DNA from: Bacteroidaceae bacterium
GTDB taxonomy: Bacteria > Bacteroidota > Bacteroidia > Bacteroidales > Bacteroidaceae
Assembly: GCA_016284045.1 (NCBI GenBank)
Contig: JAEEOB010000058.1
Location: forward strand, 1-64,000
Direction of reading: 5' to 3'
DNA: 64,000 nucleotides
Shown: positions 24,725-32,387 of the stretch, piece by piece
Numbering within the stretch: the stretch's first letter is position 1
Layout: each line of letters starts with the position of its first letter
Translations under genes and position numbers: made by a program
The notes under the pieces: model-generated
The model's input: only the letters and a program-made list of their open reading frames with translations
Told to the model about the DNA's origin: nothing
The model's database searches: none

Positions 24725-25678
24725 ATGAAAAAAATGATGTTTTTTGCGGTTGCTATGGCAGCCGTGATGGTAACTTCCTGCAATAAGGGAGGAAGCAACG
24801 GTAAAGGTGATGATGATAAGTTGGCTCCTGTAGTGAAGGATGCCGGCATCGATTCGCTGGCGTATAACTTGGGTCTGGCACAGTCAGGCGGTCTGAAACA
24901 GTATATGATGTTCCAGCTTGGTGTTGACTCTGCTTATATTGATGACTTCATCAAGGGTATGAAAGAAGGTGCTGAGGCAACAGGTAAGGCAGCAGCAGCT
25001 TACAACCGCGGACTTCAGGTGGGTGAGCAGGTTCAGGGCATCGCCAAGGGGCTTACTATGGAGGTGTTTGGTGAGGATTCCACTCAGCGTATAGGAACCG
25101 AGCAGATTGTTGCCGGACTAATTGAAGGTCTGAAAATGGCTGATGGCGAGGCTAAAGAGAATGCGCTGAAAGCTGCCAACGATTTGGTTACTGAGCGTAC
25201 ACAGAAACTGCGCGACGAAAACCTATCAAAGAAATATGGAGAATGGAAAAAGCAGAACGAGGAATTCATCGCAAAGAAGAAGAAGGACAGTGAGTATAAA
25301 GCCCTTCCTAACGGCGTGCTTTATAAGGTGATTGAGCCGGGGGCAGGAAGTGCCATGAACGCTGATTCTGTCGTTACATGTGACTATAAGGGTGTGCTCA
25401 TCAACGACTCAACATTCGACTCATCTGAGGGAAAAGACCCGATTCAGGTGAACATGAAACGTCCGAGTGTGATTCCAGGATGGGTGGAAGTGCTCAAAAT
25501 CATGCCGATGGGTGCAAAATGGGAAGTGGTGATTCCTCAGGAGCAGGGTTACGGCTCACGAGAGATGGGACCTATCAAGCCGTTCTCCACACTGATTTTC
25601 ACCATCACAACTGTGAAAACTCCAGCTCCAAAGGCTTCTGGTTCCGCTCCAGCTCCTGTTACTATCCCTGCTCAGTAA
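24725..25678 (+). CDS. FKBP-type peptidyl-prolyl isomerase, lipoprotein
   Basis: A lipoprotein signal with lipobox VTSC (C19) anchors this 317-residue protein in an envelope membrane. The N-terminal half is the helical dimerisation domain; the FKBP domain (VVTCDYKGVLINDSTFDSSEGKDP ... GWVEVLKIMPMGAKWEVVIPQEQGYG) is complete but more diverged than in its neighbours. It ends in a Pro/Ala-rich tail (PAPKASGSAPAP). It starts 44 bases after the first FKBP gene. Confidence 0.92.
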   Translation: MKKMMFFAVAMAAVMVTSCNKGGSNGKGDDDKLAPVVKDAGIDSLAYNLGLAQSGGLKQYMMFQLGVDSAYIDDFIKGMKEGAEATGKAAAAYNRGLQVGEQVQGIAKGLTMEVFGEDSTQRIGTEQIVAGLIEGLKMADGEAKENALKAANDLVTERTQKLRDENLSKKYGEWKKQNEEFIAKKKKDSEYKALPNGVLYKVIEPGAGSAMNADSVVTCDYKGVLINDSTFDSSEGKDPIQVNMKRPSVIPGWVEVLKIMPMGAKWEVVIPQEQGYGSREMGPIKPFSTLIFTITTVKTPAPKASGSAPAPVTIPAQ

Positions 25679-25743
25679 AAAGCAGGATGAAAAAACAATT
25701 TGCCCAGGATGGGTGTTTTTTGAATCCGTTTATTTAAAGAAAA

Positions 25744-26871
25744 ATGAAGAAATTATTTGCTTTAGCCGTGTTGATGGTATGCGCCGTCAACATGGCTTCT
25801 GCTCAGGATAAGCCTACAGACAAGGCTGCACTGAAAGCTGAGAAGGAAGCTGCCAAGGCGGCAAAGAAGGCCGCCAAGGAGGCTGAGAAGGCTGCTAAGA
25901 AAGCTGCCAAGAACAAGGGTGCTGAAGTGGTTGACCTCACAACGGCTCAGACTGGACTGACGGCACAACCGGCTTTCCAGGTACCGACGCATCCACTTAC
26001 CAATGGAGGCGACTCCATCGCCTATATTTTCGGACTGTCACAGGCTGACGGACTGAAAGAGTACATGAAGAAGCAGCTGAATGTTGACAGTGTCTATACT
26101 GACAAGTTCAGTGAGGGTATTGTTGACCGTTTGGGTGTGGCACCTGATGACAAGGAGAAATCTGCTTATTTTCAGGGTATGACCATTGGATCACAGATAG
26201 AGCAGATGGCTGCCAGCCTCACGAAAGACTATTATTCAGCTGACCCCGACATGAAAATCGACCCGAAAATCGTGGCAGACGGTATATTTGCCGGGCTTTA
26301 TGGTACTGACGCTATGAAGTCGCCCGATGCGATGAAGAAATTCCAAAGCCAGATGGAGGCACGCAAGCAGGATAACCTCGAGAAGCAGTATGGAGAGAAC
26401 AAAGTGAAAGGCGCGCAGTTCCTCGCTGAGAACCGCACCAAGCCAGGTGTGGTGGAACTTCCCAGTGGTTTGCAGTATAAGGTGATTACCGAGGGAACAG
26501 GAGAAAAACCGAAGGCCACAAGCAAGGTGAAGGTGAACTATGAGGGGCATCTCATCGACGGGACAGAGTTCGACTCGTCGTATAAGCGCAAGGAGCCGAC
26601 ATCGTTCAAGTGCAACCAGGTGATAAAGGGATGGACAGAGGCACTCTGCCTCATGCCTGTAGGTTCAAAATGGGAGCTTTACATCCCTTACAACCTCGCA
26701 TACGGTGAGCGTGCAGCTGGTAAGATTCCTCCCTTCTCAACGCTGATTTTCACCGTCGAGCTGCTGGAGATAGAGCCTGTCGTGGCCCCTGCAAAAACAA
26801 CTGCGAATCCTGCCAGACCCACTGTGAATACAGTAAAACCTACGGTGGTTCCTGCAAAACCCAAGAAATAA
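25744..26871 (+). CDS. FKBP-type peptidyl-prolyl isomerase, exported, with Lys/Ala-rich linker
   Basis: A cleavable signal peptide (MKKLFALAVLMVCAVNMASAQ) is followed by a 40-residue run of AAKAAKKAAKEAEK type that probably forms a charged single helix. The helical FkpA-like domain and a well-conserved FKBP domain follow (VKVNYEGHLIDGTEFDSSYKRKEPTSF ... GWTEALCLMPVGSKWELYIPYNLAYGERAAG). The tail is Pro/Thr/Lys-rich (TANPARPTVNTVKPTV). The 375-residue length is due to the added linker and tail. Third of the tandem set. Confidence 0.92.
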   Translation: MKKLFALAVLMVCAVNMASAQDKPTDKAALKAEKEAAKAAKKAAKEAEKAAKKAAKNKGAEVVDLTTAQTGLTAQPAFQVPTHPLTNGGDSIAYIFGLSQADGLKEYMKKQLNVDSVYTDKFSEGIVDRLGVAPDDKEKSAYFQGMTIGSQIEQMAASLTKDYYSADPDMKIDPKIVADGIFAGLYGTDAMKSPDAMKKFQSQMEARKQDNLEKQYGENKVKGAQFLAENRTKPGVVELPSGLQYKVITEGTGEKPKATSKVKVNYEGHLIDGTEFDSSYKRKEPTSFKCNQVIKGWTEALCLMPVGSKWELYIPYNLAYGERAAGKIPPFSTLIFTVELLEIEPVVAPAKTTANPARPTVNTVKPTVVPAKPKK

Positions 26872-26912
26872 CAGTTGATTTAAAATCAGTTTTTTTGAAC
26901 CACCTTTGACAC

Positions 26913-27713
26913 ATGACTCTGACGCTGGCTCCTTTGGGCGGACTTGCCAACCGGATGCGCGCCATCCTCTCAGCTTCAGCACTGGCTAAGCATGCCGCTC
27001 TGCCACTGAGGATAGTATGGTTGCGTGACAAGGGGCTGAACGCTCGCTTCGATGAGCTGTTTGAGCCGACGTCGTTCTTTCAGGTGGAGGAAATCCCGGG
27101 ATGGAAAAACATCGCTTTCCTTCCTCCATGCAAACGTAATCTGTTCATACCTCGTCTGTTGCAGATAGGGTATGAACAGACTTTTTTTGACCCTCAGCTG
27201 GCTGAATTGCAGCACACACCCGAACGGCTGTTAGAACTGGCCAAAGGGAGAAATATTTTAATTTCGAGCGGACTGGGATTCTATCCTGCCGACTCATCGC
27301 TTTACAGTTCTTGCTTTCTGCCAAAGCAGGATATTCTCGATGCCGCTTCCAAACGGCTCTCAGAGCTGTCGCCCGACGTAGTGGGCGTGCATATCCGGCG
27401 CACCGACAATGCGGTCAGCATCAGCAAAAGTCCGGTGGAGGCTTTTATTGACCGTATGCGCCAGCTCAACCCCTCGCAGTTTTATCTCGCAACCGACTCC
27501 GAGGAGGTGAAGCGGCAGCTCAACCAGCTTTTCCCAGGCCGTATCGTCTGCTCGCCCCAGCCGGCTTCACGTCAGACGCTACAGGGTATGCGGGATGCCG
27601 TGGCTGAGATGTTCATCCTCTCCCGCACATCCTATTTCTTGGGCTCTTACTACAGCAGTTTCTCCGACATTATTCTCGAGATGAATGGAAAAGGAGAAAT
27701 TGTGCTCGTTTAA
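26913..27713 (+). CDS. Fucosyltransferase-like glycosyltransferase (NodZ/GT23-related)
   Basis: Likely a GDP-fucose-dependent transferase. The 266-residue protein opens with APLGGLANRMRAILSA, like the Gly-rich GGLGNR nucleotide-sugar start of GT11/GT23-type enzymes. It carries VVGVHIRRTDN (motif I HxRRTDx), FYLATDSEEVKRQL (motif II) and a C-terminal EMFILSRTSYFLGSYYSSFS (motif III). No membrane segment is visible. The acceptor is unknown; it follows the FKBP genes by 41 bases and could be transcribed with them. Assignment rests on motifs only. Confidence 0.7.
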   Translation: MTLTLAPLGGLANRMRAILSASALAKHAALPLRIVWLRDKGLNARFDELFEPTSFFQVEEIPGWKNIAFLPPCKRNLFIPRLLQIGYEQTFFDPQLAELQHTPERLLELAKGRNILISSGLGFYPADSSLYSSCFLPKQDILDAASKRLSELSPDVVGVHIRRTDNAVSISKSPVEAFIDRMRQLNPSQFYLATDSEEVKRQLNQLFPGRIVCSPQPASRQTLQGMRDAVAEMFILSRTSYFLGSYYSSFSDIILEMNGKGEIVLV

Positions 27714-27800
27714 TCCCAAATTATTCTGTTGCTGACTATATTGTATGAAATAATGTTTTTATCATGCAAATTTTAAAATAAACTATCATCGTATTTTGAC

Positions 27801-27909
27801 AATTTGTTTGCAAAACACCCATTTTTTGATATTTTTTTGAATAAAAACAAAGATTTTTCATACTTTTTGTGTGATTTCACTATTTTTTTAATACTTTTGT
27901 AAACAAATT
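27801..27909. promoter_or_regulatory. Inverted repeat and -7 element upstream of the Lrp gene (possible autoregulatory operator)
   Basis: AATTTGTTTGCAAAA (27801-27815) and TTTTGTAAACAAATT (27895-27909) are inverted copies matching at 14 of 15 bases, 79 bases apart. The right copy overlaps TACTTTTG (27892-27899), which fits TAnnTTTG and lies 30 bases before the Lrp ATG. Repression by DNA wrapping would suit an Lrp octamer. This is inference from position and symmetry. Confidence 0.5.
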
Positions 27910-27928
27910 CAAAAAACAAACTGTTCTT

Positions 27929-28405
27929 ATGGAGAAAATAGACAAGTTGGACTTGCAAATCCTCAAAATCATAGCCGGCAACGCCAGGATTCCGTTCAAG
28001 GAAGTTGCAACGGCCTGTGGTGTGTCACGTGCAGCCATCCATCAGCGTGTGCAACGGCTTATCGACCTCAATGTCATCGTGGGGTCGGGATATCATGTCA
28101 ACCCCAAAAGCCTTGGCTATTCCACATGCACATACGTAGGCATACGACTCGAGAAAGGGTCGATGTACAAGAAAGTGGTGGATGAGCTGAAGAATATCCC
28201 TGAAATTGTGGAGTGCCATTTCACAACCGGACCCTACACCATGCTCGTCAAACTCTATGCGCGCGACAACGAGCAGCTCATGGACCTGCTCAACAACCGA
28301 ATCCAGGGCATTCACGGAGTGGATTCCACAGAGACGCTGATTTCCCTCGATCAGAGCATCATGAAAGAAATTCCAATCAGGCCTGTTGACGGCGAAGAAG
28401 AATAG
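27929..28405 (+). CDS. Lrp/AsnC family transcriptional regulator
   Basis: A 158-residue feast/famine regulator. The N-terminal helix-turn-helix (LDLQILKIIAGNARIPFKEVATACGVSRAAIHQRVQRLIDLNVI) is followed by the RAM effector-binding domain (GIRLEKGSMYKKVVDELKNIPEIVECHFTTGPYTMLVKLYARDNEQLMDLL). Ligand, probably an amino acid, cannot be read. The DUF4491 gene begins six bases after the stop codon, so the two form an operon. An inverted repeat in the promoter suggests autoregulation. Confidence 0.92.
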   Translation: MEKIDKLDLQILKIIAGNARIPFKEVATACGVSRAAIHQRVQRLIDLNVIVGSGYHVNPKSLGYSTCTYVGIRLEKGSMYKKVVDELKNIPEIVECHFTTGPYTMLVKLYARDNEQLMDLLNNRIQGIHGVDSTETLISLDQSIMKEIPIRPVDGEEE

Positions 28406-28410
28406 ACTGT

Positions 28411-28704
28411 ATGCATTTCGACGGACTCATCATCGGTGCCTCCACCTTCCTTATCATCGGACTCTTCCATCCCCTTGTCATCAAAATGGAGTATTACTGG
28501 GGAACGAAATACTGGTGGACATGGCTCCTTGCCGGACTTATCGCACTCGGATTCTCACTGTTTGTTGAGAGCATCACGCTCTCTGCCATTCTCGGCTCAT
28601 TCGCCTTCTCCGCTTTCTGGGGAATAGGTGAACTCTTCGCACAGGAGAAGCGCGTTCAGAAAGGGTGGTTTCCCAAGAATCCCAAACGCACCTATAAGTT
28701 TTAA
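28411..28704 (+). CDS. DUF4491 family small membrane protein
   Basis: A 97-residue protein with three predicted membrane segments (LIIGASTFLIIGLFHPLVI, TWLLAGLIALGFSLFV, ITLSAILGSFAFSAFWGIGEL) and a basic C-terminus ending in NPKRTYKF. It fits the DUF4491 family common in Bacteroidales. The function is not known. It is translationally close to the Lrp gene and probably shares its promoter. Confidence 0.8.
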   Translation: MHFDGLIIGASTFLIIGLFHPLVIKMEYYWGTKYWWTWLLAGLIALGFSLFVESITLSAILGSFAFSAFWGIGELFAQEKRVQKGWFPKNPKRTYKF

Positions 28705-28784
28705 AATTACACAGTAAAAGTGTATATAAAATAATAAAGAATAAGAAAATCCTCTGATTTTTTGTTTGATTTACTGAATAGTCG

Positions 28785-28792
28785 TATCTTTG
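28785..28792 (+). promoter_or_regulatory. -7 promoter element for the FISUMP protein gene
   Basis: TATCTTTG fits TAnnTTTG, with TTTGTTTG about 17 bases upstream as a possible -33 box; 32 bases before the ATG. Confidence 0.65.
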
Positions 28793-28823
28793 TCGAAACA
28801 AACCCTTTTAAATTGTTGAGACA

Positions 28824-31520
28824 ATGATACGACTGTTCAGATTTTTTAGTTTTTGTGTGCTCACGCTGTCTGCTTTCATCACCATGAAGGCACAGGAGCT
28901 ATATATCTGTGGCACAAAAGTGACCGCGGAAAACTGTAAGAACCTCACCGTCATCGACGGAGTCACCCTGACAAAACGTAACGGAGCGGCGATATTTGAC
29001 CCTAAGTCGAAAACGCTCGCGCTGAAGAATGTGGAGCTGGTGGACAAAAGCGGCAAAGCCATTCAGCATGATATCGAGGGACTGACTGTGAAAGTGTCAG
29101 AGACTGTGCTGGTGCAGTCAAACGTAACCGATGGCGTAGGAATCGTGCTGGACAATGTCACGATTATCGAAGGTGTCGGAACAGCCACACTGAATGTAAG
29201 CGGCAGTGCCTGCGGTCTGCTGCTCAATGCCGGAATGGGAGTCAGCAACCTGAACCTGAATGTGCGGAGCGGAAAGTTTGCCATTAGCGGAGGTTCCACC
29301 ACATCGGGTAAGGAACTAGTTAAACTCTACAAGGGAATACTCGCCGCAACAGGCGAAGAAACTGTCATTAAGGCGCTTGGCACTACCGGAAGCATTGTCA
29401 ACCTGCAGAGTCTGCGACTGAACGACGGACTCGCCATCACAGACCCTGCAGGCGCGGCATTCTCCAACCACGCCGTGTGTATTGGCAAGCTGCCAGTGAA
29501 AAACCAGATAGTGACGATTCAATATCAGGAGCAGCATTATCCTAAAGGTGATGTGAACCACGACGGCAAGGTGGATATCAGCGACGTGGTGGCTGTCATC
29601 AATACCATGGCGGGCGACACCACCTTCAAGGCCACATCCGACGTCAACGCCGACGGCGACACAAATATCAGTGATGTTGTCGCCATTATCAATATCATGG
29701 CAAACGGAGGTGAGGAGAATCCGGAACCAGAGCAGCCCGATGCGGCGGTTGTTGCCGGAATATGTCCCGACAACCACCACCCACATGCCATCGACATGGG
29801 CTATGGAGGCAGATGGGCATGCTGCAATGTGGGAGCTTCCGCACCATGGGAGACCGGCGGACAGTATGCATGGGGAGAAACTGAGCCAAAGGAAAAATAC
29901 GACTGGTCAACTTATATTCATTGTGACGGTGATTACTACAAATGTCATGATCTTGGCAGTGACATTTCCTACACAGACTATGATCCGGCTCATGTGAATT
30001 GGGGCAGCCTCTGGCGGATGCCTTCCGATGAACAGTTCATGCAGCTTTTCCAAAGCGGATGCCAGAAAGACTCCACTGTGCTGAATGGTGTGCCCGGCAT
30101 GACATACACTGCCACGAACGGAAACAGCATCTTCATTCCGTTTGCCACTGTCCGCTCGGATATAGAAGAGATTGAGGTTAAAACTGCCTATTGGACCTCT
30201 ATGCGCCATTCGTATATACCTAATGTGGCACGTGGGTTTTATGTTGACAGCTCTATGGGTACACCTATCCAGGGGTTTAATCGCTGCGTGGGCTGTATGG
30301 TACGTCCAATTCTTGATGAGAATATCGAGGACGAGAACATCGACCCGGCTGTGTTCTTCAACATCTGTCCCGACAAAAACCATCCTCACATCATCGACAT
30401 GGGAAAAGCAGGAAAATGGCTCTGCTGCAATCTCGGTGCCGCAAATCCTTGGGAATATGGTGATTACTATGCATGGGGCGAGACCGAACCCAAAGATAAA
30501 AGGCTTTACACATGGGCAGACTATAAGCTGTGTGACGGGACAAGGGATGGATGCGAATATGTTGGAAACGACATTGGAGATACCAGCTATGATGCCGCTC
30601 ATGCTGTGTTAGGATCGCCTTGGCGTTTGCCTGGATTTGAACAGTTTAATTTGCTTGGTGAGCATTGTGAGATGGAATGGTTTTCCATTAAAGGAATTTA
30701 CGGACAATTGTTTAAAGCTGAGAACGGCAACAGCATCTTCATGCCTGCCGCGGGCTACGGTTCGGAACATGGCGGAACGGAAAAATTGAACTCCGACTGC
30801 TTATACTGGACATCTCTGATGTCTCCAACTTTTCCTTTTGCGGCATATTATTTTAACACCGACGCGGGTTATTATAATTTATTGAGTCTGTCGCGTGTCA
30901 GCAGATTGCCAGTCAGGCCCATTGTCAAAGATACGACTTCAGATCCTGCAGTGACCGCCGGACTGTGCCCCGACAGCAACCACCCGCATGAAATCGATCT
31001 GGGAACGGGGAAGAAATGGGCATGCTGCAATGTGGGGGCAAGGACACCATGGGAATACGGCGGATTCTATGCATGGGGAGAGACTGACGTGAAGACGTAT
31101 TGGACTTATAACTGGGACACTTACTCTCTTTGCGACGGCACGCAGGAAGCTTGTCAGGCACTTGGCAACAATATCGCCGGAACTGGCTATGATGTGGCTC
31201 GAAAGGAATGGGGAGGCAGCTGGACTATGCCTTCTATGGCTGACTGTCAGGCTATTATCGATGACTGCACGTTCGAATGGTTAATTTTCAATGGGATTGA
31301 GGGTGCGAAAGTGACGGGAAAGAACGGAAACAGTATCTTCATACCGGGAGCAGGCTACCGCTGGGGGGCTTTGCCCCACTACCGTCAATGCGCCTATTGG
31401 TCAGCAGAGCAGTCAGCCGACTATGCGTACATGGCTAATCAGATGCTTTTGGATGATACGCAACACAAGGTGAATGAAGCCGCACGCTGTATCGGACTCT
31501 TAATCCGACCCGTCAAGTAA
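28824..31520 (+). CDS. Secreted protein with internal dockerin-like segment and three FISUMP-type repeats
   Basis: An 898-residue exported protein with a signal peptide (MIRLFRFFSFCVLTLSAFITMKAQ). Residues about 24-235 are beta-rich and of unrecognised family. At about 241-293 two EF-hand-like calcium loops (DVNHDGKVDISDVVAVIN and DVNADGDTNISDVVAIIN) form a dockerin-type-I-like pair, here internal rather than terminal. Then follow three repeats, each about 200 residues, starting near 313, 513 and 714 with CPDxxHPHxID and containing WACCNVGA, YAWGET and SWRMPS/PWRLPG words, as in the Fibrobacter succinogenes major domain (FISUMP). Function unknown; surface binding of carbohydrate or protein is a guess. 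A strong terminator follows. Confidence 0.8.
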   Translation: MIRLFRFFSFCVLTLSAFITMKAQELYICGTKVTAENCKNLTVIDGVTLTKRNGAAIFDPKSKTLALKNVELVDKSGKAIQHDIEGLTVKVSETVLVQSNVTDGVGIVLDNVTIIEGVGTATLNVSGSACGLLLNAGMGVSNLNLNVRSGKFAISGGSTTSGKELVKLYKGILAATGEETVIKALGTTGSIVNLQSLRLNDGLAITDPAGAAFSNHAVCIGKLPVKNQIVTIQYQEQHYPKGDVNHDGKVDISDVVAVINTMAGDTTFKATSDVNADGDTNISDVVAIINIMANGGEENPEPEQPDAAVVAGICPDNHHPHAIDMGYGGRWACCNVGASAPWETGGQYAWGETEPKEKYDWSTYIHCDGDYYKCHDLGSDISYTDYDPAHVNWGSLWRMPSDEQFMQLFQSGCQKDSTVLNGVPGMTYTATNGNSIFIPFATVRSDIEEIEVKTAYWTSMRHSYIPNVARGFYVDSSMGTPIQGFNRCVGCMVRPILDENIEDENIDPAVFFNICPDKNHPHIIDMGKAGKWLCCNLGAANPWEYGDYYAWGETEPKDKRLYTWADYKLCDGTRDGCEYVGNDIGDTSYDAAHAVLGSPWRLPGFEQFNLLGEHCEMEWFSIKGIYGQLFKAENGNSIFMPAAGYGSEHGGTEKLNSDCLYWTSLMSPTFPFAAYYFNTDAGYYNLLSLSRVSRLPVRPIVKDTTSDPAVTAGLCPDSNHPHEIDLGTGKKWACCNVGARTPWEYGGFYAWGETDVKTYWTYNWDTYSLCDGTQEACQALGNNIAGTGYDVARKEWGGSWTMPSMADCQAIIDDCTFEWLIFNGIEGAKVTGKNGNSIFIPGAGYRWGALPHYRQCAYWSAEQSADYAYMANQMLLDDTQHKVNEAARCIGLLIRPVK

Positions 31521-31640
31521 AAAATTGGGTTCGTAGGGACTTACTTTATGTATGTCCGAAACTAACAGGGATTAACATCATGGCAGGGTAGAAAAACAAC
31601 AGATTCTCATTCTAAATTCTGAGAATAAAAACATCATTTT

Positions 31641-31681
31641 CGGTGGGATTATCTTTGCTGATAATCCCACCGCTGTTTTTT
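31641..31681 (+). terminator. Terminator after the FISUMP protein gene
   Basis: Perfect 13-base stem CGGTGGGATTATC with loop TTTGCT, followed by CTGTTTTTTTT. It separates the plus-strand gene from the convergent thioesterase gene. Confidence 0.9.
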
Positions 31682-31702
31682 TAAGTAGTGAATATGAAAA
31701 AA

Positions 31703-32104
31703 CTAGAAAAAATCGGCGAACGCCTCATTCAGCTGAGGGGAGTCGGCCAGTCTGCCGTTGATGAGGCAAACGGTATCCACCTGTGCTCTCACAGAGAGTT
31801 TCATGTCGGGCAGACGGAAGATGTCCTGCATGAACACATACTTTATTCCCTCTTTTTTTATCCATAGTTTACTTACAAACTCGTCTCTGCTCTTCAGAGG
31901 CACTTTAAACTGCATGCTGATGCGGGCGACAACCGCATCGGTACCCTGCTCATGCAGCTTGGCGAAGCTGATGTCGTGCGCCAGCAGAAACTCATGGCGC
32001 GTATGCTCCAAGTAATGCTGATAATTCGCATTGTTCACGATACCCTGAAGGTCACACTCGTAATCCCTCACCTTCAGTTTCAGTTCATAAATATAATTGG
32101 CCAT
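31703..32104 (-). CDS. Acyl-CoA thioesterase, 4HBT hotdog family (YbgC-like)
   Basis: A 133-residue single hotdog domain. The opening VRDYECDLQGIVNNANYQHYLEHTRHEFL fits the 4HBT motif (R-Y-x-D-x-D-x-x-G-x-V-N-N-x-x-Y), with the general-base Asp position filled by D in ECDLQG. The rest (FKVPLKSRDEFVSKLWI) matches the second strand region. Substrate is probably a medium or long acyl-CoA, but this is a family-level statement. It is an isolated minus-strand gene among plus-strand neighbours. Confidence 0.85.
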   Translation of the reverse strand: MANYIYELKLKVRDYECDLQGIVNNANYQHYLEHTRHEFLLAHDISFAKLHEQGTDAVVARISMQFKVPLKSRDEFVSKLWIKKEGIKYVFMQDIFRLPDMKLSVRAQVDTVCLINGRLADSPQLNEAFADFF

Positions 32105-32246
32105 ATTTGACAGTTTTTGTTAATATTTTCATGCGAAGTTAATGAAAAAATGTCAAATAAAGTGAATAGTTGCTTTAAAATCCGTTTAAACGATGTGGAA
32201 TCGCAGATTTTTTGTACTTTGGCTGCGCCGAAGTTACTTTCACTCG

Positions 32247-32285
32247 GCAGTACAAAGAAAAAATTTCATTTCTTCTTTGTACTGC
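32247..32285. other. Perfect 13-base hairpin upstream of the DUF2723 promoter
   Basis: GCAGTACAAAGAA pairs exactly with TTCTTTGTACTGC across a 13-base loop, and a weaker hairpin (GTACTTTGGC ... GCCGAAGTTAC) lies just before it. It ends 14 bases before the -7 element, so it overlaps the -33 region and could be an operator; a terminator role is less likely because no T-run follows directly. Confidence 0.5.
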
Positions 32286-32298
32286 TCTCGTTTTTTCG

Positions 32299-32306
32299 TA
32301 ACTTTG
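32299..32306 (+). promoter_or_regulatory. -7 promoter element for the DUF2723 gene
   Basis: TTTTTTCGTAACTTTGCAAA, the extended TAnnTTTG form also seen before argS and metK; 82 bases before the ATG. Confidence 0.7.
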
Positions 32307-32387
32307 CAAATTAAACGCTTGATTTGATTCATTCTTATCACATTCATCCTTTGTCAGGCAGGAATCAACAAAATAATCCATACATAG

